DNA of 35,238 nucleotides from Halobacteriales archaeon QS_1_68_20 (lineage in GTDB: Archaea; Halobacteriota; Halobacteria; Halobacteriales; PXRE01): NCBI GenBank assembly GCA_003021085.1, contig PXRE01000003.1, positions 1 through 35,238 of the forward strand. The letters run 5' to 3'. This document shows, piece by piece, positions 17,202-25,893 of the stretch. The position numbers and the translations under genes are program-made. Position 1 is the stretch's first letter, and each line of letters opens with the position of its first letter. Under the pieces are notes generated by a model. The model saw nothing but the letters and a program-made list of their open reading frames with translations. It searched no databases and had not been told where the DNA came from.

Positions 17202-17552
17202 ATGTCTAACCAGTACATCAGCCGCCGCGGCGTCCTCCGCACGGTCGTCCCGGGCGCCGTGGGCACGGGTATCGCAAGTGAATCGCTCGCGAAACAGCCG
17301 GACCGGAAGATCGTCGGGCTTCGGGCCGACGGCGACTACATCACCGTCGCCTGGGACGCGATCGACCTCAACGGCAACCTCGCGGAGGTGATCACGATCG
17401 TCGAGGACTCGGAGAAAACGTCCCCCGCCAGCGGGGAACAGAACGGTAACAGTCACGTCCACGGTCCGTTCAACAACCCCTACGGCTACAGCGTCTACCT
17501 GACCGTGACCGACGAGGCGGGCAACGAGACCACCGAGTACACCTCGGTGTAG
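17202..17552 (+). CDS. Small Tat-secreted protein: protease N-terminus joined to a PKD-like domain
   Basis: A 116-residue protein. Residues 1-45 are those of the array proteases: Tat signal (SRRGVLRTVVPGAVGTGIAS) and the opening of the propeptide (PDRKIVGLRADG). The rest (YITVAWDAIDLNGNLAEVIT ... YSVYLTVTDEAGNETTEYTSV) resembles the last domain of protease S3 (FEVDWAVSDADGDLSQVDL ... YDVTLTVTDSAGNTTSQTKTV). No catalytic domain remains. I infer that it arose from an S3-like protease gene by loss of everything between the propeptide start and the terminal PKD-like domain. It could be a free secreted adhesion or binding module, or a decaying fragment; the clean frame and strong promoter favour expression. 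Confidence 0.75.
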   Translation: MSNQYISRRGVLRTVVPGAVGTGIASESLAKQPDRKIVGLRADGDYITVAWDAIDLNGNLAEVITIVEDSEKTSPASGEQNGNSHVHGPFNNPYGYSVYLTVTDEAGNETTEYTSV

Positions 17553-17689
17553 ACCCACCGGAACCGACTTCTCCTGGATTAGCCGCACCTCATTGGTCCT
17601 GCCGGCCTCCCACCACGGACGGCGTGATCGAAAATCCAGGTACCGAACGTCGGCGACGCCGTCATAAACCATCGTCTAGTTAAATCGAG

Positions 17690-17775
17690 TTTAATCCCAC
17701 TGAATTGTGCGATGAAGCCGGATGTATGATGGATACGAATCGAGACATATAGTAAAAATTAAAAACCATTGGAGA
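17690..17775 (+). promoter_or_regulatory. AT-rich promoter region of protease S2
   Basis: AT-rich patch with GACATATAGTAAAAATTAAA (17744-17763) as the best TATA candidate. A GC-rich leader of about 200 nt follows, ending in CGTGCGTCAC (17958-17967) eight bases before the ATG. Confidence 0.5.
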
Positions 17776-17975
17776 GAGGATCCGGCCGGACGCGTGGTAC
17801 GTCTCACCATCCCCCGTCACTGACGGACACGGTTCGCAGGGGCCGGGCGTGACCACCGGACGGCGCGGTCGACGGACGTCCGGGAGCCGGGTCGGACGCT
17901 CTCCGAACCGTGGTCGCGAGCGGGGTCGGACGCGTCGACGGCGGGGACGGACGATGCCGTGCGTCACGATCCAAA

Positions 17976-19673
17976 ATGTCCAACGAAAACGTTTCACGCC
18001 GCAACCTGCTCCGCGGGGTCGCCGCAGGTGCTGCGGCCACGGGAATGGCAGGAAAAGCGATGGCGGGGCCGCCGGAGCGCAAGATCGTCGGTCTGCGGGC
18101 CGACTCGGGCTTCGGGGCCGCGCGCAAGCACGCGAAGGACATCCACCGCGAACTGGACTTCGGCAGCGTGGGCAAGGCCGTCGCCGGCCGGTTCTCCCAG
18201 CAGGCGCTGAACGCCCTGGAGAACAACCCCCACGTCCGCTACGTCGAAGACGACCACACGGCCCACGCGCTCGCCCAGACGCTGCCGTGGGGCATCGACC
18301 GCGTCGACGCCGACGTGCTCCACAGCAACGGCGAGACCGGCAACGGCGCAGACATCGCCATCATCGACACCGGTATCGACGAGGACCACCCCGACCTCCA
18401 GGCCAACCTCGGGACCGGCAAGGACTTCACCGGAACCGGATCCTGGAACGACGACAACGGCCACGGGACCCACTGCGCCGGCATCTCGGACGCTATCGAC
18501 AACACCGAGGGCGTCGTCGGCGTCTCGACGGAGGCTACCCTCCACGCCGTGAAGGTCCTCGACAGCGGCGGCAGCGGATCCTACTCCGACATCGCCGCCG
18601 GCATCCGCTGGGTGGCCGACCAGGGCTACGACGTCGGGTCGCTCAGTCTGGGCGGCTCCTCGGGCAGTTCCACGCTCAAGGACGCCGTCCAGTACGCCCA
18701 GGGCAAGGGCGTGCTGCTGGTGGGTGCCGCCGGCAACGACTACGGCGTCGGGCCGGAGATCGAGATCGCCGCCCCGGGTAGCGACATCTACTCGACCGAG
18801 ATCGACGGCTACGGCACGAAGTCCGGCACGTCGATGGCCTGTCCACACGTGTCCGGTGCCGCGGGTCAGTTGATGGCCAACGGCTACAGCAACGCCGAGG
18901 CGCGCCAGCAACTGAAGGACACGGCCGAGGACATCGGCCTCGCCAGCGAGGAGCAGGGGTCGGGCCTGCTCGACGCCGAAGCGGCCGTCCTCGGCGGCGG
19001 CGATCCGGACCCCGCGCTGTCGGTGTCGACGGACTCGGCGACGAGCGTCGGCGAGACCTCCGCGACGCTGAACGGCACCCTGGGCGACCTGGGCGGCGCC
19101 AGCAGCGCCGACGTCTACTTCGAGTGGGGGCCGGCCGGCGGCAGCCTCTCGAACACGACCAGCGCCCAGACGCTGTCCTCGACCGGGTCATTCAGCGCGG
19201 ACGTTTCCGGGCTGGATTCGGGCACGGACTACGAGTTCCGCGCGGTCGCGCAGGGTAGCGACGGCAGTTCGGACACCGGCGGCGTCCAGTCGTTCACGAC
19301 CGACAGCGGCGGCGGGTGTTACATCACGACGGCGACGGCCGACGACACCAGCAAGCTGAACTCGCTGCGGCGGTTCCGCGACGAGTCGATGGCCGCCACG
19401 CCGCTGGGCCGCGGCATGGTCGGACTGTACTACAAGATCAGTCCGCCCATCGCGGAGACGCTCAAGCGCCATCCCGAGAGCCGGACCGCCCGCGCCTGCC
19501 GTCGGATCGTCGACGCCTGTGCGTCGCTGTCCGACCGGCAGGAAGAGACCGAGTCCACCGTCGAGAGCGCGTCGCTGGGCGCCGCGCTCACGATGCTGTA
19601 CGTCCTCGGCATCCTCGTCGGTGCCGGCGGCCACGCGAGCATCAACCTGCAGGAACTGCTGGACCGGGCCTGA
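17976..19673 (+). CDS. Halolysin-type protease S2 with FN3-like and CFI-box domains; core deletion
   Basis: A 565-residue protein: Tat signal (SRRNLLRGVAAGAAATGMAG), I9-like propeptide (about 32-92), catalytic domain with Asp131, His163, oxyanion Asn254 and Ser286, an FN3-like domain (about 344-445, ending YEFRAVAQGSDGSS) and a CFI-box C-terminal domain from Cys448 (CYITTATA, RRFRDESMAATPLGRG, YYKISPPIAETL) with a hydrophobic segment near 530-550 that may anchor it. The distance Asn254-Ser286 is 32 residues against 63-64 in S1, S3, S5 and S6. The segment equivalent to PCSDCVGYPAAYS...SSFSSTG is missing in frame, so two core strands are lost and activity is doubtful. I chose the ATG at 17976 because it starts the shared MS-x-ENVSRR sequence. 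Confidence 0.9.
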   Translation: MSNENVSRRNLLRGVAAGAAATGMAGKAMAGPPERKIVGLRADSGFGAARKHAKDIHRELDFGSVGKAVAGRFSQQALNALENNPHVRYVEDDHTAHALAQTLPWGIDRVDADVLHSNGETGNGADIAIIDTGIDEDHPDLQANLGTGKDFTGTGSWNDDNGHGTHCAGISDAIDNTEGVVGVSTEATLHAVKVLDSGGSGSYSDIAAGIRWVADQGYDVGSLSLGGSSGSSTLKDAVQYAQGKGVLLVGAAGNDYGVGPEIEIAAPGSDIYSTEIDGYGTKSGTSMACPHVSGAAGQLMANGYSNAEARQQLKDTAEDIGLASEEQGSGLLDAEAAVLGGGDPDPALSVSTDSATSVGETSATLNGTLGDLGGASSADVYFEWGPAGGSLSNTTSAQTLSSTGSFSADVSGLDSGTDYEFRAVAQGSDGSSDTGGVQSFTTDSGGGCYITTATADDTSKLNSLRRFRDESMAATPLGRGMVGLYYKISPPIAETLKRHPESRTARACRRIVDACASLSDRQEETESTVESASLGAALTMLYVLGILVGAGGHASINLQELLDRA

Positions 19674-19720
19674 ACGCCCGGCACCGACGACCTGGACTCG
19701 AGTCGACCACTCCTTACACG

Positions 19721-19726
19721 TTTTTT
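19721..19726 (+). terminator. T-tract terminator after S2
   Basis: TTTTTT 48 nt after the stop codon, the longest T-run following any gene of the array. Confidence 0.55.
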
Positions 19727-19954
19727 CGCGCGCCACGTCGATAGCGGGCCGTCCAGGCACCGTCGAGAGCGGTAGATCACCGCAGATCCGCCACCTGCGG
19801 GCCCGGCCAGCGCGTCGTCAGCCCGGGATCGACGCGATCCCCGCGCCGTCTCCTGAATGTTACGCCGCCTCCTCCGGCCCCCCGGTAATCACTCACTAAT
19901 TGATTAGGATAGTTCGACGCGCGAACGAGCGAACGTATAGGAAAGGCTAGGTAA

Positions 19955-20022
19955 GTAGGAATTTTACTGTCTGTACGGGGACGAAAATATTGTTACAATC
20001 GATGGAAAGGTTAATAAACCCC
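19955..20022 (+). promoter_or_regulatory. AT-rich promoter region of protease S3
   Basis: Contains GGAATTTTACTG, GAAAATATTGTTACAAT and GGTTAATAAACC. The last is the best TATA candidate. The leader to the ATG is about 165-190 nt and carries CGTGCGTCAC at 20190-20199. Confidence 0.5.
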
Positions 20023-20211
20023 CACTGACACCTGCGGAAGTGGCGCATGGTACGCCCACGCATCCCGTACGCCGGAACGCCGTCTTCGGAACCGGTGTGG
20101 CAGTGCGTTCCGTCGGGGTCGGACCGGCCGGACGGGCCGATGGCCCCTGCGCCGACGTAACCGGCGGGACGGTCGATGCTGGGAGAACGCGTGCGTCACG
20201 GACGACCAACA

Positions 20212-22011
20212 ATGTCAGACGCTAACGTCTCACGCCGTCGCGTGCTCCGCGGAGTTGCCGCGGGCGCGGCGGCGTCGGGAATGGCAGGAGAAGCGATCGC
20301 AAACACGTCAGACGAGGTGAACGGTCACGTCGTCAAGTTCGAACCCGGTGCATCGACGGACGTAGCCAGGCGGAAAGCCAACGCGGTAACACACGAGTTC
20401 GACTTCGGGGAGATCGGCAAGGCCGTCGCCGGGGAGTTCCCCGCGGAGGCCATCGAAGGGTTGCGGAAAAACCCGAACGTCCAGTACGTCGAGGAAGACC
20501 GGGTCAAGTACCACGCGTACGCCCAGACGGTACCGTGGGGCATCGACCGCGTGGACGCCGACGTCGTCCACGCCAACGGCGAAACGGGCCAAGGTGCCGA
20601 CATCGCGATCCTCGACACCGGGATCGACAGCGACCACCCCGACCTGCAGGCGAACATCCAGGGCGGTCGGGCCTTCGGCGACATCTACTGTGGCTCGGCC
20701 GGCGGCGGGTGCCGGTTCGGCGGCAGCCCCAACGACAACACCTGTCACTACGAGTGGGACGACGACAACGACCACGGCACACACTGCGCCGGCATCGCGG
20801 ACGCCGTCGACAACTCCGAGGGCGTCGTCGGCGTCTCCAACGAGGCGAACCTGTGGGCCGGGAAAGTGCTGGACGGGTGTGGCTCCGGGTCGCTGTCGGC
20901 CATCGCGGCCGGTATCGAGTGGGCCGCCGACCAGGGGTTCGACGTCGCTTCGATGAGCCTCGGCGCGTCCTCGGGCGACCAGACCCTGAAAGACGCCGTC
21001 CAGTACGCCCAGAACAAGGGCGTGCTGCTCGTGGCCGCGGCGGGCAACGACGGCCCGTGTAGCGACTGTGTCGGCTACCCGGCCGCCTACTCCGAGGTCG
21101 TCGCCGTCTCCTCGACGGACAGCGACGACACGCTCTCGGACTTCTCCTCGACCGGCCCCGAGGTCGAACTGGCCGCGCCGGGTGGCGAGATCTACTCGAC
21201 CATCCCCGGCGGCTACGACACCTTCAGCGGCACGTCGATGGCGTGTCCGCACGTCTCCGGTGCCGGCGCCCAGTTGATGGCCGACGGCTACACGAACTCG
21301 GAGGCCCGCCGGCAACTGAAAGACACCGCCGAGGACCTCGGCCTGGCGAGCAACGAGCAGGGATCGGGCCTGCTCGACGTCGAGGCGGCCACCGGCGGCG
21401 GCGGTGACAACACCGCACCGTCGTGTTCGGTCGTCAACCCGGCTGACGGCGACACCGTCTCCGGCACCGTCACGGTCCAGGTCGACGCCGCCGACAGCGA
21501 GGACAGCGACGACTCCCTGGATGTGGAGGTGGCCATCGACGGCGGCACCTACCAGACGGCCTCGTACAACTCCACCTCGGGCTACTACGAGTACGACTGG
21601 GACACCACGGGCGTCTCCGACGGCGACCACACGGTCGACGCCCGGGCCATCGACTCCGGCGGGGCGACGGACACCAGCCAGGTCACCGTCACGACCGACA
21701 ACGGCGGCAGCGGCGACTCCGCCCCGACCATCGACACGTTCTCCGTCAGTAACCGGAGCAACGGTGGCTGGGCCCGCTTCGAGGTCGACTGGGCCGTCTC
21801 GGACGCCGACGGCGACCTCTCGCAGGTCGACCTGACGCTGGAACAGAACGGCTCGACGGCCGACTCCGCGAGTTACGCCGTGAGCGGATCCAGCGCCTCC
21901 GGGTCGGACCGCCTGCAGGACAAGAAGGGCTCCGGGAGCTACGACGTCACCCTGACGGTCACCGACTCCGCTGGCAACACCACCAGCCAGACGAAGACCG
22001 TCACCGCCTGA
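20212..22011 (+). CDS. Halolysin-type protease S3 with Ig-like and PKD-like domains
   Basis: A 599-residue secreted protease: Tat signal ([20 protein letters not shown]), I9-like propeptide (about 38-97), catalytic domain with Asp135, His188, Asn279 and Ser342 (GTSMACPHVSGA), then an Ig-like domain (about 401-498, APSCSVVNPADGDTVSGTV ... DGDHTVDARAIDSGG) and a PKD-like domain (about 504-599, ending YDVTLTVTDSAGNTTSQ). The Asp-His spacing is 53 residues, about 20 more than S2, S4 and S5. The insertion contains three cysteines (YCGSAGGGCRF, NTCHYEW) that could form disulfides. All core segments are intact, so this should be an active enzyme. The C-terminal domains probably bind polymers or the cell surface. 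Its last domain is the closest match to the free protein at 17202. Confidence 0.93.
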   Translation: MSDANVSRRRVLRGVAAGAAASGMAGEAIANTSDEVNGHVVKFEPGASTDVARRKANAVTHEFDFGEIGKAVAGEFPAEAIEGLRKNPNVQYVEEDRVKYHAYAQTVPWGIDRVDADVVHANGETGQGADIAILDTGIDSDHPDLQANIQGGRAFGDIYCGSAGGGCRFGGSPNDNTCHYEWDDDNDHGTHCAGIADAVDNSEGVVGVSNEANLWAGKVLDGCGSGSLSAIAAGIEWAADQGFDVASMSLGASSGDQTLKDAVQYAQNKGVLLVAAAGNDGPCSDCVGYPAAYSEVVAVSSTDSDDTLSDFSSTGPEVELAAPGGEIYSTIPGGYDTFSGTSMACPHVSGAGAQLMADGYTNSEARRQLKDTAEDLGLASNEQGSGLLDVEAATGGGGDNTAPSCSVVNPADGDTVSGTVTVQVDAADSEDSDDSLDVEVAIDGGTYQTASYNSTSGYYEYDWDTTGVSDGDHTVDARAIDSGGATDTSQVTVTTDNGGSGDSAPTIDTFSVSNRSNGGWARFEVDWAVSDADGDLSQVDLTLEQNGSTADSASYAVSGSSASGSDRLQDKKGSGSYDVTLTVTDSAGNTTSQTKTVTA

Positions 22012-22030
22012 TCCGGGACCCCGGTTCAGC

Positions 22031-22035
22031 TTTTT
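22031..22035 (+). terminator. T-tract terminator after S3
   Basis: TTTTT 20 nt after the stop codon, in the same position as after the other proteases. Confidence 0.5.
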
Positions 22036-22169
22036 CGTCGGGTCGGCCGGCGAGTAGCCACCGTGTACACCCGACGGCTCGTGTGGCCGGTCGTCGATGT
22101 TCACGCCCTCGTTTGCCGCGCGTGAGGGCGAACTGCCGTACGGACGACCGCGCTCCGCTCGCGCCCCCA

Positions 22170-22224
22170 ATGTAATCTAGAAATAGTTACTATTAGTAAA
22201 ATTATGTAAATTTAATGTATCGTG
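22170..22224 (+). promoter_or_regulatory. AT-rich promoter region of the 22344 gene
   Basis: AT-rich patch (AATCTAGAAATAGTTACTAT, then AAAATTATGTAAATTTAATG), followed by CGGCGGATGGACGCA. The leader of about 120 nt ends with CGTGCGTC (22326-22333) near the ATG. Confidence 0.5.
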
Positions 22225-22343
22225 ATAGAGACTACGGCGGATGGACGCACAGGTCGCTCGTCGTTACCGTACGGACGTTATGGAAGGCGGCCAGGTACTG
22301 GCCCGGGACGGTGGGGCGTGGGGACCGTGCGTCGTGATCGACC

Positions 22344-23405
22344 ATGTCAGAACGAAACCTCTCTCGTCGCCGGGTGCTCCGGGGTCTCACCGCGGGCGCG
22401 ACGGCGACGGTCATCGGAGGCACAGCGAGCGCGAGCGACCGGGGCGTCGTCGAGGAGTCCATCGATCCCGACGACGTATCGGTGACGATCACCGGTTCCA
22501 CCGGCTGTTCGGACGGCGTCGACCCGAGCAACTGGTCCGACGGGACCGGCACGGACGGCGGCGAGAACTTCGACCGGGTGGACCTCGACGACGACGTCGA
22601 GGGGGTCTCCGGGAAGGATTCCTACGAGGACTTCACCTGTGAGGGTTACACCGTCGTGGTGCCGGGGAACTCCTTCGACGTCAGCATCGACTGGAACGAC
22701 GGCGGGTTCGACCACCACTACGCGAACGTCTGGATCGACTGGAAGCAGACGAACGACTGGTCGGAGGCCTACGAGACGAGACTGATGGCGGACGAAAGCG
22801 ACGACAGCGATACGGTCACCGGTACGGTGGACGTGCCCGACGTCGCCGCCGACGGCCTGACCCTCGCCCGGGTGCGGTTGAGCATGTACGATTACAAGGA
22901 CCCCGACGTGAAAGCGATCGGAGAGGTCAACGACTTTACCGTCAACATCTGGGCGAGCAGGGAGTGCGCCGACCCGAGCAACTGGCCCTCGGGGGCCGGC
23001 GACTACGGCTACGAGAACATCGACCGCGTGTCCATCGGTTCGCAGGTCGAGAAGACCTCGGACAGAGACGGCTACGAGGACTTCACCTGTCCGGACAAGG
23101 CGATCTTCGAACCCGGCGATACGTTCGACGTCGAGATGGACTGGAGCGACGGCGGACTCGACAACCACTACGCCAACCTCTACGTCGACTGGGACCAGAA
23201 CCAGGACTGGTCGACCGCGACGGAGTACGTCCTCCTGGACGACGCCGACGACGACAGCGTCACGGGGAGTACGACCGTAACGGTGCCCGACGACGCCGCG
23301 TCCGGCCCGACGCTCGCTCGCGCCCGGTTGAGCTGGGGGCAGTTCGACGAACCGGACGCCGACGGGCTCGGCGAGGTCAACGACTTCACCATCTACGTCG
23401 AGTAG
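22344..23405 (+). CDS. Tat-secreted protein of two GEVED domains
   Basis: A 353-residue protein with the array's Tat signal ([20 protein letters not shown]) and a short linker, then two GEVED-type domains (about 54-203 and 208-353). Each starts with CxDxxxxSNW, contains YEDFTC and FDVxxDWxDGG(FL)DxHYANxxxDW, and ends with the signature GEVNDFT. Calcium-binding-like acidic loops are frequent. There is no protease domain and no membrane anchor. The same pair of domains forms the C-terminus of the downstream protease S4, so this looks like the stand-alone version of that module. GEVED domains occur in secreted and surface proteins and probably act in binding; the ligand is unknown. Confidence 0.85.
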   Translation: MSERNLSRRRVLRGLTAGATATVIGGTASASDRGVVEESIDPDDVSVTITGSTGCSDGVDPSNWSDGTGTDGGENFDRVDLDDDVEGVSGKDSYEDFTCEGYTVVVPGNSFDVSIDWNDGGFDHHYANVWIDWKQTNDWSEAYETRLMADESDDSDTVTGTVDVPDVAADGLTLARVRLSMYDYKDPDVKAIGEVNDFTVNIWASRECADPSNWPSGAGDYGYENIDRVSIGSQVEKTSDRDGYEDFTCPDKAIFEPGDTFDVEMDWSDGGLDNHYANLYVDWDQNQDWSTATEYVLLDDADDDSVTGSTTVTVPDDAASGPTLARARLSWGQFDEPDADGLGEVNDFTIYVE

Positions 23406-23477
23406 AACCGCGACGGGCCCCATCCACGTTCGGGCAGAACCGGGGCCGGACGCCGTCTCGGCCGGTCCCGGAGCCCC

Positions 23478-23541
23478 AAACTGATAACTAAATTATTAAA
23501 GAAAGATAAAATTAATATAGTTACGTGAATAATTGATATGT
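23478..23541 (+). promoter_or_regulatory. AT-rich promoter region of protease S4
   Basis: AT-rich stretch with AACTAAATTATTAAAGAAAG and AAAATTAATATAG. It is followed by GTAGGCACGCCGAACGGATG, close to GTAGGCACACGCTAGACGG after the S6 promoter. The leader is about 95 nt. Confidence 0.5.
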
Positions 23542-23636
23542 AGGCACGCCGAACGGATGGACCCGGACGGTCGTCCGCCGGACGAGAGCGGACAGCGGGA
23601 CGGGCGAATCCGGACGACGTGTGCCACACCGCTACA

Positions 23637-25575
23637 ATGTCACTGGAAAACCACTCCCGCCGTCGCGTACTTCGCGGAATCGCCGCGGGTGCGACGGTCA
23701 CGGGTATGGCAGGTAAAGCGATGGCCGAACCGCCGGATCGGAAGATCGTCGGCATCGAACCCAACGCCGGGTTCGACGTCGCCCGAGGACGCGCGAAGGA
23801 CGTCCACCGCGAACTGGACTTCGGCCGCGTCGGCAAGGCAGTCGCGGGCCGGTTCTCCGACAGGGCGGTCAAAGCGCTGGAGAACAATCCCAACGTCCGG
23901 TACGTCGAGGACGATGGGTTGGTCCACGCGCTCGCCCAGACGCTGCCGTGGGGCATCGACCGCGTCGACGCCGACATCGTCCACGCCAACGGCGAGACCG
24001 GCAACGGCGCAGACATCGCCATCATCGACACCGGTATCGACGAGGACCACGAGGACCTGCAGGCCAACATCGGCGAAGGCAAAGACTTCACCGGTACCGG
24101 ACACTGGGACGACGACAACGGCCACGGGACCCACTGCGCCGGCATCGCCGACGCCATCGACAACAGCACCGGCGTCGTCGGCGTCTCCACCGAAGCCACG
24201 CTCCACGCCGCGAAGGTGCTGGACAGCGGCGGTAGCGGCACGTGGTCGGACGTGGCCGACGGCATCCGCTGGGTCGCCGACCAGGGCTACGACGTCGGGT
24301 CGCTCAGCCTGGGCGGCTCCTCGGGCAGTTCCACGCTCAAGGACGCCGTCCAGTACGCCCAGGGCAAGGGCGTGCTGCTGGTGGGTGCCGCCGGCAACGA
24401 CTACGGCGATCGAGATCGCCGCGCCCGGCAGCGACATCTACTCGACGTACAACGACGGCGGCTACAACACCCTCTCGGGGACCTCGATGGCGACGCCGCA
24501 CGTCTCCGGTGCGGCCGGCCAGCTGATGGCCAACGGTTACACGAACTCGGAGGCCCGCCAGCAACTGAAAGACACCGCCGAGGACATCGGCCTCGCCAGC
24601 GAGGAGCAGGGGTCGGGCCTGCTCGACGCCGAGGCCGCGGTGCTCGGTGACGACGGCGGCGACGATCCGTGCTCGGACGGCGTCGACGCCACGCAGTGGC
24701 CCGACGGCACCGGCTACCAGGGCTACGAGCACTTCACCCAGGTCGACATGGACGGGCAGGCCGTCGAGTCGTCCTCGACGGACGCCTACTACGACTTCAC
24801 CTGTCCCAACGTCGTGTACGTCGAGCAGGGCGGGTCGTTCGACGTCTCCATCGACTTCGAGGACGACGGCTTCGACAGCCACTACAGCAACCTCTACGTC
24901 GACTGGGACCGGAACGGCGACTGGTCGACGGCGACCGAGTACCAGATCTTCTCGGACGTCAGCGACGACACGGTCACCTACACGGCGACCATCGACGTGC
25001 CCGAGGACGCCCCGACCGGCGGCACCCTCGCGCGGGCGCGGCTCAGCTGGAACGGCTTCGACGGCCCGTCCGCTACCGGCGAGTACGGTGAGGTCAACGA
25101 CTTCACCGTCTACGTCGAACCGAGTTCGGACTGCGTCGACGCCACCAAGTGGCCCGACGGCACCGGCTCGTCCGGTGCCGAGAACATCGACGAGGTGGAC
25201 CTCGGCGGGCAGGTCGTGAAGTCCTCGGCCGACAACGCCTACGAGGACTTCACCTGTCCCGACGTCGTCACGGTCCAGCCCGGCGACTCGTTCACCGTGT
25301 CGATGGACTGGAGCGACGGTGGGTACAACAACCACTACGCGAACGTCTTCGTCGACTGGGACCAGAACGAGGACTGGTCGACCGCCTCGGAGTACGTCCT
25401 CATGCAGGACGTCGACGACGACACCGTCACGGCCGCGACGACCATCGACGTGCCCAGCGACGCCCCGACCGGCAGCACGCTGGTCCGCGTGCGCCTCAGC
25501 TGGAGCGGCTTCGACGGCCCCTCGGACACGGGCACGTACGGCGAAGTCAACGACTTCACCGTCGTGGTCGAGTAA
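23637..25575 (+). pseudogene. Halolysin-type protease S4 with two GEVED domains, frameshifted in the catalytic core
   Basis: From ATG 23637 the frame encodes a Tat signal ([20 protein letters not shown]), I9-like propeptide and the first part of the catalytic domain with Asp131, His163 and Asn254. Right after AAGNDYG (about 24410) the frame runs into unrelated sequence and stops at 24650. The homologous continuation ([29 protein letters not shown], then two GEVED domains, about 24664-25119 and 25124-25575) lies in another frame. The break is at the site where S2 has its in-frame deletion. The lost segment is about 40 bases of coding-phase difference plus the core piece seen in S1, S3, S5 and S6. 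Unless translation shifts frame, no complete enzyme is made. A sequencing error at a collapsed repeat is possible. Confidence 0.85.
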
Positions 25576-25596
25576 CCCCCGACGTTCGACCTACGC

Positions 25597-25601
25597 TTTT
25601 T
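25597..25601 (+). terminator. T-tract terminator after S4
   Basis: TTTTT 22 nt after the stop codon, followed by CTTCG. Confidence 0.5.
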
Positions 25602-25643
25602 CTTCGAGCCGTGACCGGTCGTTGCCACGTACCGGCGGGAAAA

Positions 25644-25752
25644 CTTCCAGATAGTTTTATTTCATTTTCGATTAATACAGTATCTCCTGTAATGTAAATA
25701 TAATTACCCCACACAATATAGAAATATTAAAAAGGTATAAATATGTATAGAG
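25644..25752 (+). promoter_or_regulatory. AT-rich promoter region of protease S5
   Basis: The longest AT-rich patch of the array: TTTTATTTCATTTTCGATTA, AATGTAAATATAATTA, AAAAAGGTATAAATATGTAT. GGTATAAATATG is the best TATA box. A small dyad ACAG-TATCTC-CTGT (25677-25690) lies upstream of it. The leader of about 120-140 nt carries CGTGCGTCAC at 25875-25884. Confidence 0.55.
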
Positions 25753-25893
25753 TCACAGGCGCACGGTTCGCCAAGACGTAGCAAGCGTCGTGCGTTCACA
25801 ACCCAGGGGCTCCGGCCGAGTGCCGATCCCGGAGGTCGGTTCCCCTGGTTGCCAGAAACGGGATGGAAACGGGTCGTGCGTCACGTGCCAACA

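Noticed and set aside
20308..22170. A 620-codon minus-strand frame opposite S3
   Set aside because: It mirrors the protease gene codon by codon and has no domain. The same applies to the long minus frames opposite S2, S5 and S6.
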